Shown here one piece after another: positions 1 to 9,634 of a stretch of DNA of 61,594 nucleotides. Made by a program: the position numbers and the translations under genes. The notes below the pieces were generated by a model. It worked only from the letters and a program-made list of their open reading frames with translations. It did no database searches and was not told where the DNA came from. The first letter of the stretch is position 1; each line of letters opens with the position of its first letter. This DNA comes from Nodularia sp. NIES-3585 (GTDB lineage: Bacteria > Cyanobacteriota > Cyanobacteriia > Cyanobacteriales > Nostocaceae): NCBI RefSeq assembly GCF_002218065.1, contig NZ_BDUB01000001.1:5267673-5329266 (forward strand), read 5' to 3'.

Positions 1-24
1 AAAAATTTATCATAATTATGGTTG

Positions 25-228
25 ATGTTTACCAAAGATGCAAAACCGCTAAATTTTTTTAGGCAGGTGCGAGCTAATCCAGATAAACTTATAGCCGAGG
101 CCACAAAACAACTGGGTTCAGAAACATTCAGTAGCAGGATGCATCTAAGGTATCAGAAGGAGCGAAAAATCGAATTGAAACTTTCGCGTTTCAAACTAGA
201 TTTAGGAGGCGAACAGGAAAAGTTGTGA
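25..228 (+). CDS. Small hypothetical protein upstream of the CHAT gene
   Basis: A basic ORF of about 67 residues that I do not recognise as a family. It has no signal peptide, membrane segment or cysteine motif. Its TGA stop overlaps the GTG start of the CHAT-protease gene (GTGA), a typical arrangement for translational coupling, which is the main reason to keep it. An in-frame TTG lies one codon upstream of the ATG used here. It is close to the window edge, so its promoter is not visible. It could be a small partner of the CHAT protein or a chance ORF. Confidence 0.45.
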   Translation: MFTKDAKPLNFFRQVRANPDKLIAEATKQLGSETFSSRMHLRYQKERKIELKLSRFKLDLGGEQEKL

Positions 229-2804
229 CCCAGGAATTTCACATTTCCGTAACCCCAGTAGGGCAGAATGACTACTTGGTGCGGACGGAACAAGTCGCGC
301 CTGGGGTGCCATTGGCAGAAGAACTGGTAACTTGGCCTGTAGCTGAGTGGTTGGCATCTGCGGGAAATCTCATGAATGACCCACTAAAATCAGTGTTGCA
401 GGGAGAAGCCGTTGCTAGAAACTCTGTTAATCTGGTGGCGTTGGGGCAGCAATTTTATAATGCACTTTTTCAAGGCACTCTCAGAGATAGTTGGATTACT
501 GCCCAAGGTATTGCCCAGAACCATCAACAATTACTGCGCCTACGTTTGGGGCTAAAAGATATCAGGTTAGCACGTTTGCCGTGGGAAGTGATGCACGCAG
601 GCGATCGCCCTCTGGCTACTGGCCCTTATATTGCTTTTTCTCGCTACCAAAGCGGAATCATGGCCACATCTCGTCTACCATCGAGAAACAGACCAACACT
701 ACCAGACGCTGGCGGAGTGAAAGTGTTAATGGTGCTGGCTTCCCCTCCTGACCAAGTTCGCCTCGATTTGCTTAAACAAGAAGCTATTAACCTCCAAGCT
801 GAACTTCACCGTCAAACACCAGGAACTAACGAAAGTGGCAATCATTCTCCAGATATTGAACTGACTCTCCTAGATCAACCAGGGCGTGAAGAATTAACGC
901 AAGCTTTGGAACAAGGAAGATACCAAGTTCTCCACTACTCCGGTCATAGTAACTTAGGGCCAAATGGCGGACAAATTTATCTTGTCAGTAGAAGAACTGG
1001 CTTAACGGAAACTCTGTGTGGTGATGATTTAGCCGGCTTGCTGGTCAATAATAATATTCAAATGGCTGTGTTTAATTCCTGTTGGGGTGCATACACAGCT
1101 ACATCCGATCCCGTTGGCGATATGACCGGTGAACGTAACTTAACAGAAAGTCTAGTAAGGCGGGGCATTAGGGGCGTTTTGGCTATGTCAGAACGAATTC
1201 CCGATGAAGTAGCGCTAACTTTGACACAATTGTTTTACCGCAATATTAGCCAGGGATATCCTGTTGATTTATGTGTCAGTCGGGTACGTCAGGGACTAAT
1301 TTCTGCTTATGGTTCTCACCAGAGTTACTGGGCGTTACCGATTTTATATCTTCAACAGGATTTTGACGGTCTGTTGTGTCCAGAAATATCTTTAAATGCA
1401 GACTCACTCAATGGGTATAGTCATCATCGGCCTTTGAGGGTAAATCCTACTGCTATGTATTTTGCCATGGCAGATGATAGCGACACACCTTTACCCATTG
1501 ATGAGATGATTCCTTCTGGCTTAGGTGATGATGCTTCGGGGCTAGACTGGTTAGGTGAAGAGACGTGGGGCGATTTAGTTGATGAAATTGAGTCTGATGA
1601 TGATCCTCACTATGCAGAAGATTCGGCTTTAGTTTCCGATCTGTTTCGTCAGCTAGATAGCCAAAAAGCCGCATATGAGCAACTATCGCTGCATCGGGGA
1701 GTTATACAACCGATTGGAGACAACGAATTTCCCGAAAATTCTGCGGGGGAAGATGTTGGTGCTTTGGATCAGCAAGTAGAGTTCTGGGGAGAAATACCAG
1801 AAACCTTAACTGAAGCTACTCGAAATTTTAAAAAAGATAGTAATAATCACCCTTTAAGGGGTTCATCGCCAACAGCTCCATCCAGTCCTCAAACGCGCAC
1901 CCGTTATCAACTACGACCAATTGTCGGTCTTATGGGCGCAAGTACGTTAGCGTTCGCCCAGCGTTCCGCAGGAATGCTGACTGTAGGTATCGCTATGATT
2001 ATTGGCTTGAGTTTGTGGTGGCAAAATCGACAAGGATCGTTTTTACCGGAAATACCGCCAATTCCTACTCAGTATCGATTGCGGGACAGTCAACCAGAAA
2101 CGGACATCACAGAGGCTGCTACTGGAATTGTTACCGCCACAGCTACAGAAAGAATCAGCCAGGGCGACTTAGCCGGGGGACTGCTAGCGGTAGAAGAACT
2201 GCTGGATCGTGGTGCGTTATCGGGTGCTGAAACCGCACTGAATTTAGTTCCGCAAAACCAACTCAATGATCCATCGGTTAACTTTTTGAAAGGGCGATTA
2301 GCCTGGGAGTTCGTCTCAACTGAAGTTAAAAAATACAGCATTGATGATGCGCGCCGTTATTGGGAACGTGCTGTGAAATCTCAACCAGATTCCCTTTCAT
2401 ATAATAATGCGTTGGGATTTGCCTACTATGCAGAAGATAATTTTAATCGAGCTAATAACTCTTGGTTCAAGGCTTTAGATTTAGCTCTCAAACAGCAAAA
2501 TACAGCCTCTACTGAACCAGTAGCGCTGAATAGGGAACTGTCTCAAGAAACTTTAACTTCTTATGCTGGATTAGCTTTGGGGTTGTATAAATCTGCATCT
2601 AATCAACCTGCTAGTGATAAACAAAGGCAATATCTGAATGAAGCTATCAAGTTGAGACAAATGGTAATCACTAATGATCCAGTGAATTTCCAGGTCAATC
2701 AATTGAGTCAGAATTGGTTGTGGTCAGAAAAGGCAATTAAAAACTGGCGATCGCTCCTTCAAGAAAAGGGAGTAAATGAGCAATCGAACAGCAACTTACG
2801 CTAA
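225..2804 (+). CDS. CHAT-domain caspase-like protease with TM segment and TPR-like C-terminus
   Basis: 859 residues. The N-terminal ~390 residues form a CHAT domain (caspase HetF associated with TPRs). The dyad is visible: His241 in HYSGHS and Cys286 in FNSCWG. An acidic linker follows (about 395-560), then one hydrophobic segment around residues 580-600, then a region of about 220 residues with helical, TPR-like spacing. CHAT proteins are clan CD cysteine proteases; in heterocystous cyanobacteria HetF, which controls heterocyst development, is one member. This one has the domain at the N-terminus and TPR-like repeats at the C-terminus, so I do not call it hetF. The GTG start overlaps the preceding ORF; an AGGAGG lies about 15 nt upstream. 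A palindromic repeat lies in frame just before the TM segment (1959-1979). Confidence 0.88.
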   Translation: MTQEFHISVTPVGQNDYLVRTEQVAPGVPLAEELVTWPVAEWLASAGNLMNDPLKSVLQGEAVARNSVNLVALGQQFYNALFQGTLRDSWITAQGIAQNHQQLLRLRLGLKDIRLARLPWEVMHAGDRPLATGPYIAFSRYQSGIMATSRLPSRNRPTLPDAGGVKVLMVLASPPDQVRLDLLKQEAINLQAELHRQTPGTNESGNHSPDIELTLLDQPGREELTQALEQGRYQVLHYSGHSNLGPNGGQIYLVSRRTGLTETLCGDDLAGLLVNNNIQMAVFNSCWGAYTATSDPVGDMTGERNLTESLVRRGIRGVLAMSERIPDEVALTLTQLFYRNISQGYPVDLCVSRVRQGLISAYGSHQSYWALPILYLQQDFDGLLCPEISLNADSLNGYSHHRPLRVNPTAMYFAMADDSDTPLPIDEMIPSGLGDDASGLDWLGEETWGDLVDEIESDDDPHYAEDSALVSDLFRQLDSQKAAYEQLSLHRGVIQPIGDNEFPENSAGEDVGALDQQVEFWGEIPETLTEATRNFKKDSNNHPLRGSSPTAPSSPQTRTRYQLRPIVGLMGASTLAFAQRSAGMLTVGIAMIIGLSLWWQNRQGSFLPEIPPIPTQYRLRDSQPETDITEAATGIVTATATERISQGDLAGGLLAVEELLDRGALSGAETALNLVPQNQLNDPSVNFLKGRLAWEFVSTEVKKYSIDDARRYWERAVKSQPDSLSYNNALGFAYYAEDNFNRANNSWFKALDLALKQQNTASTEPVALNRELSQETLTSYAGLALGLYKSASNQPASDKQRQYLNEAIKLRQMVITNDPVNFQVNQLSQNWLWSEKAIKNWRSLLQEKGVNEQSNSNLR
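1959..1979. repeat. Palindromic repeat inside the CHAT coding region
   Basis: CAGCGTTCC-GCA-GGAATGCTG forms a 9-bp stem with one G-T wobble. The sequence just upstream (TAGCGTTCGCCC, 1948-1959) recurs in an intergenic repeat block near 10.61 kb. It is read in frame as a short Ser/Ala/Arg-rich stretch before the membrane segment. Confidence 0.5.
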
Positions 2805-2834
2805 GGCTGTAAACCATACTAGATAAGCACTTTA

Positions 2835-3267
2835 TCAAACAATTTTGGATTTTAGATTTGGGATTGTGGATTTACCCCCATCATCTAATTGAATAAACCA
2901 CTGATTGATTTGGTCGCGTTTATCGGCAGTCAGCCGCTCAATTGCTGCTATGATGACTGGTTTTTTATAAATTTCCCATAAAGAAGAAAACATTTCCATG
3001 TTTTGGCAAGCTGACAAATACTCTGCTGTGGCTGCCAAATTTTCTTCAGTCAACCATTGCTTCATTTGCCTGAATAATTAGCTCCTCTCTGTGAGCGACT
3101 ACCAACACACCTTCACCTTGGTCTGTAAACTGAGATGCTACAAATGCAAAGATAATAGTCTTGCCACCACCTGTGCTGAGTTGTAGCAAAACTTTTCTAA
3201 TTCCAGAAGACCAAGCTGCGAAAGTTTTTGAAACTAAATCCTGTTGGTAATCGCGAAGACTAAACAC
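2835..3267 (-). pseudogene. Remnant of a DEAD/DEAH (type III restriction-like) helicase with internal deletion
   Basis: Two minus-strand pieces in different frames belong to one ancestral helicase. The piece at 3046-3267 starts like an SF2 helicase (MFSLRDYQQDLV), has Walker A in QLSTGGGKT, then motif Ia-like VVAHREELIIQA, and stops soon after. The piece at 2835-3065 resembles a helicase C-terminal tail. Everything between (DEAD box and motifs III-VI) is gone, so the locus cannot make an active helicase. It lies convergent to and 30 bp from the CHAT gene. Confidence 0.72.
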
Positions 3268-3399
3268 GTTTTGGTAGTAATTATAAATTGATTGACCATT
3301 TTCCCTATTTTGCCACGATGATTCCTAAAAGAAGCGATCGCACTCAATCTCAGAGGTAAATGAGTATCCGTTTGATTCCTCATTTACCCCCGCAAAAGG

Positions 3400-3972
3400 T
3401 TAAGAGGCTGATAGGTGGCTTGGCATAGACTGCAATTTGTCAAGTTGTGCCAGAACTTCTGTACTGTGGACTGATGGGTTAACTTTCACAAAAGTTTCAC
3501 GCAAAATTCCTTCGGGATCAATGATAAAACTATGGCGCATCGATACAACACCAATCCAAGAACCATAAGCTTTACTCACTGCGCCAGTAGTATCAGCTAG
3601 TAGGGGAAATTTCAGCCCCTCTGAGTCACAAAATTCAGCGTGGGAATCAATATCATCAGCACTCACACCAATAATCTGCACGTTTTTGTCGATGTATTTG
3701 GGTAAGTCTTGCTGAAAACGACGAGCTTCAATGGTGCAACCAGAGGTAAAGTCTTTGGGATAAAAGTAGAGAACTACCCACTTACCGCGCCAGTCAGAAA
3801 GAGAAATTGTGCCATCACCTGTGTTGGTTGGCAAAGTAAATTCTGGTGCAGGCTGATTGATTGCCGGCAGTTTACCACCCATAGCATGAGCCGCGGGGGT
3901 AAGATGCAAGCAACTGATGACAGCAAAACAGATGACAAGTAATATATTTAAAAAATTGCGCCGAGAAATCAT
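3400..3972 (-). CDS. Tat-exported peroxiredoxin (BCP/PrxQ type)
   Basis: An AhpC/TSA-family peroxiredoxin that would reduce hydrogen peroxide and alkyl hydroperoxides in the thylakoid lumen or periplasm. The peroxidatic cysteine is in YFYPKDFTSGCTIEA. The usual PrxQ resolving cysteine five residues later is absent (Arg there); another Cys is in EFCDSEG, so the mechanism may be 1-Cys or atypical 2-Cys. I prefer the internal ATG at 3972 because it starts a Tat-like signal (MISRRNFLN, hydrophobic stretch, cleavage near AHA-MGG). A start at 4002 would add ten residues before the twin arginines. Single gene, followed upstream by sipA on the same strand. Confidence 0.88.
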   Translation of the reverse strand: MISRRNFLNILLVICFAVISCLHLTPAAHAMGGKLPAINQPAPEFTLPTNTGDGTISLSDWRGKWVVLYFYPKDFTSGCTIEARRFQQDLPKYIDKNVQIIGVSADDIDSHAEFCDSEGLKFPLLADTTGAVSKAYGSWIGVVSMRHSFIIDPEGILRETFVKVNPSVHSTEVLAQLDKLQSMPSHLSAS

Positions 3973-4004
3973 GGTGTAGACCAAAATGACAACTTTACAC
4001 AAGT

Positions 4005-4271
4005 TTACAATTCTTGGTTACCCTCTTCTACTTCCAAGTCAGATTCGGGAGGTGTATCTGTGCTTTCAATGTATTGGCTATCCAAAAGAAAATTTCCTTT
4101 GGCAAAGTGTATACCCCAATATCCTCCAGGACGGCGATCAAGGACTATACCCTCTTCCCCTAAGCGAATCACATCCGGGGGGCGTAGCATAGGCATGGGG
4201 TCTGCGGTTTTGATGTAAGGCGGTAGTGCTACAACTTTGACTTTACTACCAATGGCGAATTCTTGAGACAT
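4005..4271 (-). CDS. sipA: SipA-like SH3-type regulatory protein (DUF3148)
   Basis: 88 residues matching the cyanobacterial SipA/DUF3148 family, with the conserved stretches IGSKVKVVALPPYIKTADPM and GEEGIVLDRRPGGYWG. In Synechococcus and Synechocystis, SipA binds the histidine kinase NblS (Hik33) and modulates its activity in high-light and nutrient-stress control. The fold is a small SH3-like barrel, soluble and cytoplasmic. The C-terminal ~20 residues are acidic and variable. It lies upstream of and on the same strand as the peroxiredoxin gene; co-transcription would link it to redox stress, which is an inference. Confidence 0.85.
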   Translation of the reverse strand: MSQEFAIGSKVKVVALPPYIKTADPMPMLRPPDVIRLGEEGIVLDRRPGGYWGIHFAKGNFLLDSQYIESTDTPPESDLEVEEGNQEL

Positions 4272-4476
4272 CTTAATCGAGCTAGGAGTTTTAATTAACT
4301 CATAACTTATAACTCCTAACTTTTACTAGGTATTAGACTAATTCTTTATTTGGTGTGTTGGAAAAGGGAAAGGGAAAGGGGATGGCGTGATTGCCCCTTA
4401 TCCCGTATTCTGCAAGAAGTCTGTTAAAAATTATTGCCGATGAAGAGTGGTATTTGGGAAATTAGTTAACAAGTCT

Positions 4477-4496
4477 CATCTCATCGTGATGAGATG
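4477..4496. repeat. Perfect inverted repeat in the sipA/Spy-like intergenic region
   Basis: CATCTCATC-GT-GATGAGATG forms a 9-bp perfect stem with a 2-nt loop in a 276-bp gap. There is no T-run on either side, so it is not a convincing intrinsic terminator. Nothing else is apparent in this gap. Confidence 0.5.
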
Positions 4497-4547
4497 GGCA
4501 ACTCAGCCCACCCCGGAGTTTCTCTGTTGAGGGGGAAGGAGTTGAGA

Positions 4548-5048
4548 TTATTGGGAATTGCGTTGCTGACCCCGCGATCGCATATTTTGCCGCATTTCCT
4601 GCATTTGTTGAAGCTGTGCAGGGGTAAGAACTGCTTGCATCTGTTGCTGAGATGATTCCCTCACTTGGCGCATTTGCGTTTTTTGTTGTTCAGTCAGATT
4701 TAAGTTAGCCCAAGCATTTTGTCCTCGTTGCCCTTGGCGTGCTTGTCCTGCTTGTCTTTGCCCTTGACGTGCTGCTTTTGCAGCTGCCAATGTTGCTTTT
4801 TGTGCCGGGGTGAGGATTGCTTCCATTTGAGCGCGAGTGCTGGTTTTAATTGTCTGCATTTGAGCTTTTTGGGCATCCGTTAAATTCAAACGTTGCATAC
4901 CCCAAGGGCCTCTTTGTCCTCGTTTTTTCGCAGCTTGTGCCACTTGTAGAGGTGAAGAGGATCTCATTTGTGCTTGAACAGCAAAAGGTATTGCAGTTAC
5001 AGTTAAGGCGATCGCTCCAGCTAGCACTGATAATGGTTTGAATTTCAT
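4548..5048 (-). CDS. Spy/CpxP-like periplasmic protein
   Basis: A secreted, Gln/Arg/Ala-rich helical protein. The ATG at 5048 begins a clear Sec signal (MKFKPLSVLAGAIALTVTA, cleavage near VQA-QM); an upstream in-frame start at 5102 would bury it. The mature part has four LTxxQ-type motifs (NLTDAQ, ILTPAQ, NLTEQQ, VLTPAQ), the hallmark of Spy/CpxP periplasmic chaperones and metal- or stress-sensing proteins. It is transcribed divergently from a histidine kinase/response regulator pair, a likely regulatory partnership as in Cpx and Bae systems (inference). Confidence 0.75.
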   Translation of the reverse strand: MKFKPLSVLAGAIALTVTAIPFAVQAQMRSSSPLQVAQAAKKRGQRGPWGMQRLNLTDAQKAQMQTIKTSTRAQMEAILTPAQKATLAAAKAARQGQRQAGQARQGQRGQNAWANLNLTEQQKTQMRQVRESSQQQMQAVLTPAQLQQMQEMRQNMRSRGQQRNSQ

Positions 5049-5243
5049 GGATGACCTCAGATGTTTTCTGTTTTGGATGCCACTATCATAAGAAATCACC
5101 AAGGAGAGTCACATGAGGATAAAGTCACGATTATACCCATGACTTTAGTCACGAACAATTAAGCAAAATGTGCCTAGTAATTTCTTATAAACTACAGTAA
5201 ACATATAAATTATTTACACCTTGATCATAAAATTCTAAATTCT

Positions 5244-6458
5244 ATGAGCCGTCCTATTCAAATTAACAATCATCCTTTTCGGTTTTTGCTGTATTTGGAA
5301 TGGGTATTACTGGCGATCGCGGTTTTGACAGCTGCACTACCATCTCCTTCTCCACGGTTTAATGCTACATTTCCTGAACTAACTATTTGTAGTCTGATTA
5401 TTTTTGGAATCATGGGTTTACGATTACCCACCAATAGTTATTTTAATAAATTAATTTATACAGCTTGCCAAATATTGTTAATTGTCACAACTGGATTTTT
5501 TGGGGGAAGAATTGCCAGACTTTTCCCGTTTCTCTACATAATTTTAGTAACTCGTAGTTGCCTGATTTTTCAATTACCTGGGCGATTGTTAGTGACGATG
5601 GTATCGTTTAGTTTATTTTTGCTAACACTCAGATATCGCTTATTTAAATCACCTCTATCATTACCGTCTCATGCACAAGAACGCTTTCGCTTTTTTCCCC
5701 TCAGCTTGGCGTTGATATTTGGCTTAAGTTTAATTTTTATCTTATTATTAATGAATGCGGTGATCTCTGAACGCCAAAGTCGCGAAAAATTAGCTGCTGC
5801 TAACGAAAAACTGCGTCAATATGCCTTGAGGATTGAAAATCAGGCTACTCTAGAAGAACGAAACCGTATTGCTAGAGAAATACATGATTCATTAGGTCAC
5901 TCTTTAACAGCTTTAAATTTGCAATTAGAAACTGCTTTAAAACTATGGCAATCTAACCCTGCTAAAGCCCAAGCATTTTTAGCCAGAGCTAAAGAACTTG
6001 GTTCTAAATCACTAAATGATGTGCGCCATTCTGTTTCAACTATGCGTTATAATCCTGTGCAAGACCAAACTTTAGAACAAGCGATCGCTAGTCTTTTACA
6101 AGATTTTCAACGCTCTAATGGCATCTCAGCAATTTGCCTCATAAATCTAGAATATTCTCTCCCATCTGACGTGATTATATCTATTTACAGAATTATTCAA
6201 GAATCGTTGACAAATATTTCTAAATATGCTGAAGCATCAGAAGTTAAACTAGAAATAACTACAATAAAAGGGCGTTTATGTTTGACAATTCAAGATAATG
6301 GCAAAGGTTTTGACCTGATGCAAAATACCACAGGTTTTGGGCTTCAAAGTATGCGCGATCGCACCTTAGCAATAGGAGGCGAATTTAAGATTAATAGTCA
6401 TCCCGGTGATGGTTGCCAAATTATAGTTGATATTCCCTTATTGAGCTTGATTAGATGA
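5244..6458 (+). CDS. Membrane sensor histidine kinase, HisKA_3 (NarL/DesK type)
   Basis: 404 residues. The N-terminal ~175 residues contain several hydrophobic segments (about five to six TM helices) with no large periplasmic loop, as in DesK-type sensors that read the membrane itself. The dimerisation/phosphoacceptor helix is [18 protein letters not shown], with His in REIHDS. An HATPase domain follows, with N-box [13 protein letters not shown] and G-box QDNGKGFD and [10 protein letters not shown]. The stop overlaps the start of the response regulator (ATGA), so the two are co-translated. It is divergent from the Spy-like gene 195 bp away. Confidence 0.93.
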   Translation: MSRPIQINNHPFRFLLYLEWVLLAIAVLTAALPSPSPRFNATFPELTICSLIIFGIMGLRLPTNSYFNKLIYTACQILLIVTTGFFGGRIARLFPFLYIILVTRSCLIFQLPGRLLVTMVSFSLFLLTLRYRLFKSPLSLPSHAQERFRFFPLSLALIFGLSLIFILLLMNAVISERQSREKLAAANEKLRQYALRIENQATLEERNRIAREIHDSLGHSLTALNLQLETALKLWQSNPAKAQAFLARAKELGSKSLNDVRHSVSTMRYNPVQDQTLEQAIASLLQDFQRSNGISAICLINLEYSLPSDVIISIYRIIQESLTNISKYAEASEVKLEITTIKGRLCLTIQDNGKGFDLMQNTTGFGLQSMRDRTLAIGGEFKINSHPGDGCQIIVDIPLLSLIR

Positions 6459-7126
6459 TTAAAGTTTTACTAGTAGATGACCAAAATTTAATTCGTCAAG
6501 GATTAAAAGCATTATTAGAACTAGAATCAGATTTAGAAATTATAGGTGAAGCTGAAAATGGCGAACAAGCAATTAAGTTGAGTGAACAACTACAACCTGA
6601 TGTCATTCTCATGGATATCAGAATGCCGATTATGGATGGTGTTGCAGCTACACGAGAAATTCAAAAACGTTGTCCAGGAATTAAGATTTTAGTGTTGACC
6701 ACTTTTGATGATGATGAATATGTAAAAGCCGCATTGCAGAATGGAGCAATGGGTTATTTGCTCAAAGATACACCATCAGAAGAGTTAGCTGTTGCTATTC
6801 GTGCAGTTCATAAGGGATATACACAACTAGGCCCCGGAATAGTCAAAAAACTTGTGACTCAGTTTTCCCCGGTGAAACCAACCCAGCCAACGCCAGTACC
6901 ACCTAGTTTAGCTGAACTTACTCCCAGAGAGAAAGAGGTTCTGCGGTTAATTGCTGTCGGTGCTAATAACCGAGAAATTGCCCAGCAACTTTATATATCT
7001 GAGGGGACTGTAAAGAATCATGTCACGAATATTTTAAATCGCTTAAATTTGCGCGATCGCACACAAGCAGCTATTGTAGCCAACACATTTTTAGGTTATT
7101 TAGAGCAAAATAAATCAGAAGATTAA
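6455..7126 (+). CDS. NarL/LuxR-family response regulator
   Basis: 223 residues. The receiver domain (1-120) has the acidic pair in LLVDDQN, phosphoacceptor Asp54 in ILMDIRMP, and the conserved Lys in YLLKDTP. A Pro-rich linker leads to a LuxR-type HTH (about 150-215: [15 protein letters not shown], then [18 protein letters not shown]). It overlaps the kinase gene by 4 nt and is its cognate regulator. Likely targets are its own promoter and the adjacent Spy-like gene (inference). Confidence 0.94.
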   Translation: MIKVLLVDDQNLIRQGLKALLELESDLEIIGEAENGEQAIKLSEQLQPDVILMDIRMPIMDGVAATREIQKRCPGIKILVLTTFDDDEYVKAALQNGAMGYLLKDTPSEELAVAIRAVHKGYTQLGPGIVKKLVTQFSPVKPTQPTPVPPSLAELTPREKEVLRLIAVGANNREIAQQLYISEGTVKNHVTNILNRLNLRDRTQAAIVANTFLGYLEQNKSED

Positions 7127-7607
7127 CAAATATTTAATAGTGAGCAAACAATTATAAAACTTAACCTTTCTTAATTATAGATGAGTGAATACTCACAAAA
7201 TATTAAATATAAGCGACTGTTATCTAGTAGGCATAATCGTCTTATTTGACTTTTATAACCATAGAATTACTACTAATTAATAGCTATGCATAAAAACTAC
7301 CTAATTAACATTTGTAACATTTTACATAAAATACGTATTTACTCGGTTTGAGTTTAATGTTTCCTCAAGCATAATTTAATCAGTTAGCAAACGGATTGAA
7401 AGGAATATTTTAACTAGTCCTACTATTACTGATCTCGGTTAAACACAGCTTTTAATATTCAATCACTTGCTGATTCGGCACGTAATTGAATTGGATTATT
7501 AGGAGTAACCGTCAGATCAAGGGATTGGATTAGAATCTCTGAAGAGGAATTTGTAACAGGCGCAAATTCAAATATTACTAATTTTTAAAACCAGGGAGAA
7601 TACACAA
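7127..7607. other. AT-rich intergenic region, no gene seen
   Basis: 480 bp without a credible ORF. Its distal part supplies the leader of the roadblock gene, with a GGGAG ribosome-binding site before the ATG at 7608. I see no tRNA or strong hairpin terminator. Confidence 0.5.
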
Positions 7608-7979
7608 ATGGCAATTAACGCGGAAAAGCTGAACATGATTTTGCAGAATTTTGTAACTGGAACAACTGATGTTCAGGGTGCAGCCCTAGTTACACCTGAC
7701 GGTTTACCTTTAGGGGCAAGCTTACCAGGTGGAATGGATGAAGAAAGGGTATCAGCAATGTCAGCTTCTATGCTGTCTTTGGGCGAACGTATTGGGCTTG
7801 AGTTATCTAGAGGGAATATTGACCGCATATTTGTGGAGGGTAATAAGGGCTTTGGCATTCTCACCGGTTGCGGTGAAGAAGCTGTCTTGCTAGTTTTAGC
7901 TCGTGAAACTGCTAAACAAGGATTATTGATGTTAGAAATAAAACGTGTTCTCTCAGAGCTTAAGTTGATTTTGATGTAA
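7608..7979 (+). CDS. Roadblock/LC7-domain protein (MglB-like)
   Basis: 123 residues, the size of a single roadblock/LC7 domain. It contains the GAALVTPDGLPLGASLPGG core and a GRNID-like region seen in cyanobacterial members. Roadblock proteins dimerise and act as regulators or GTPase-activating partners for small Ras-like GTPases (MglB for MglA in Myxococcus). The next gene encodes such a GTPase, which supports a functional pair. The start is backed by GGGAG about 10 nt upstream. Cytoplasmic. Confidence 0.88.
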   Translation: MAINAEKLNMILQNFVTGTTDVQGAALVTPDGLPLGASLPGGMDEERVSAMSASMLSLGERIGLELSRGNIDRIFVEGNKGFGILTGCGEEAVLLVLARETAKQGLLMLEIKRVLSELKLILM

Positions 7980-8205
7980 TTAGCAATTGAGTTAATCATT
8001 TCACAAAGCAGATGTAATTAGCTAAATATGATGAAACAACCAATCAAATCATTGTTCCTAGTTGACAATTACTAATTGATTGTCATTGTGTACAGTTAGA
8101 AGCCTGTTTTTGTAGATATTCTTAACAAGAAATTAGGAAATAATAAGTTTAAATTCAGTCACCAGTGATTAATCATTTTTTTGTTTGTTTATGGGTTGAA
8201 AAAGC

Positions 8206-8745
8206 ATGGAAAACATGCGCTTGATTGTCACAGGAACTGTAGGTGCTGGTAAGTCTACTTTCATCCGTTCTATTAGTGAAATTGAAGTCGTAGATACAGA
8301 TACTTTGGCAACTGATGAAACAGCTTTGCTGAAAAAAAGAACTACTGTTGCTCTTGACTTTGGGCGGTTACAATTTAGCCCTGAAATGGCGTTGCATCTT
8401 TATGGAACACCTGGGCAGTCTCGCTTTGATTTTATGTGGGATATCTTAATTCGTAAGGCTCACGCATATATTTTACTTGTAGCAGCACATCGACCTAGAG
8501 ATTTCCGTCAGGCACGTAAAATTATTACCTTTATGAATCAACGGGTGCAGATTCCGATGATTATTGGTCTCACCCATACTGATTGTGCCGAAGCTTGGCC
8601 TGAAGAAGATATATTTCTTTCTCTGGGATATGTGGATGAGAATAATCTACCCCCGATTGTGAAGGTTAACCCCATGGAAAGAGACTCTGTAGCTAATGCG
8701 GTGATTGTTTTAGTAAATCATTTGATGCAAGGTTTTATAGCTTAA
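8206..8745 (+). CDS. Small Ras-like GTPase (COG2229/MglA-related)
   Basis: 179 residues. The P-loop is near the N-terminus (GTVGAGKST, about residues 10-18), and the G3-like segment is LHLYGTPGQSRFDFM (canonical DxxG becomes YGTPG). The NKxD base-recognition motif is degenerate (IIGLTHTDC), as is common in this prokaryotic family. It lies 226 bp after the roadblock gene and 31 bp before the DUF4388 gene, giving a signalling cassette. In Myxococcus such GTPases set cell polarity for motility; whether that applies here is unknown. Confidence 0.87.
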   Translation: MENMRLIVTGTVGAGKSTFIRSISEIEVVDTDTLATDETALLKKRTTVALDFGRLQFSPEMALHLYGTPGQSRFDFMWDILIRKAHAYILLVAAHRPRDFRQARKIITFMNQRVQIPMIIGLTHTDCAEAWPEEDIFLSLGYVDENNLPPIVKVNPMERDSVANAVIVLVNHLMQGFIA

Positions 8746-8776
8746 TTCAAGTTGTCAACCAGAAGGCAGAAATTTT

Positions 8777-9634
8777 ATGGCTATTACTGGTAATTTCGCA
8801 GATTTTTCTTTGCCAGAACTACTTCACTTCTTAGATCACGGAAAAAAGACAGGACTACTGGCAATTGAGTATCTATGTGAAAGTAGTAAAAAACAACAAC
8901 ATTACTATATTTGGGTACATCAAGGTCGTGTAATTGCCGCATCCGATCGCTTGGATGAAAAAGGACTGACATTAATGATTGCTCAACGGGGCTGGATCAG
9001 CGAACGGGTTATTTCTAGAGTGACTCATATCTGTCCCAGTTTCATCAACACACCTTTGGGGCTATGCCTTAAGGAGAAAGGATTGTTACAACCAGAACAA
9101 TTGAGACTGCTATTTAATACCCAAGTAATACGGCAAATATCTAACTTGTTTCAAGCCGAGGAAGGTTCATTTACATTTAAACCAACCACAAATTGGCCGT
9201 TAGCAGAAATGACAGGACTCAGTATGACAGCCACTGAAGTTATACTCATCAGCTTGCGATCGCTCAAAGATTGGACAGCCTTTGTAGATAAACTACCAGA
9301 TCCAACTTCAGCTTTATCAAGTTTGATTGCAAAACAGCCTCAGATACCGCTCAATCCCCAGGAATGGCAAATGTGGGAATTTGTCAACGGTCAAGTTTCC
9401 CTAACTCACATTGCCACTCATCTGAGAGTATCTGTAGAAACTGTACAACAAATTGCCTTCCGGCTGATTGTTGTTGGTTTAGCAGAGGAACATTTTATGG
9501 TTGCTACTGCATCACCTAATTTGGTAAATTCTGCTCCCGCAGTTGTGCTAACAGCCGTGCAAGAACCTCCCCATAAACCAAATCTGAGTCAGTCATTTTT
9601 CAAAAGCTTAGTGAATTTCCTCCGAAGTAAATAA
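8777..9634 (+). CDS. DUF4388 (PATAN) domain protein
   Basis: 285 residues. The N-terminal ~100 residues match the DUF4388/PATAN domain (GNFADFSLPELLHFLDHGKKTG, then YYIWVHQGRVIAA), found in PatA and phototaxis regulators of cyanobacteria. The middle resembles a helical or winged-helix segment (about 190-240), and the C-terminal tail is Pro/Ser-rich. There is no receiver domain, so this is a stand-alone PATAN protein. Its closeness to the GTPase suggests joint action, probably as a signalling adaptor (inference). Confidence 0.82.
   Translation: MAITGNFADFSLPELLHFLDHGKKTGLLAIEYLCESSKKQQHYYIWVHQGRVIAASDRLDEKGLTLMIAQRGWISERVISRVTHICPSFINTPLGLCLKEKGLLQPEQLRLLFNTQVIRQISNLFQAEEGSFTFKPTTNWPLAEMTGLSMTATEVILISLRSLKDWTAFVDKLPDPTSALSSLIAKQPQIPLNPQEWQMWEFVNGQVSLTHIATHLRVSVETVQQIAFRLIVVGLAEEHFMVATASPNLVNSAPAVVLTAVQEPPHKPNLSQSFFKSLVNFLRSK

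Noticed and set aside
1453-1674. His-rich minus-strand ORF in the CHAT gene
   Set aside because: Antisense of the acidic linker; His-richness is a codon artefact.
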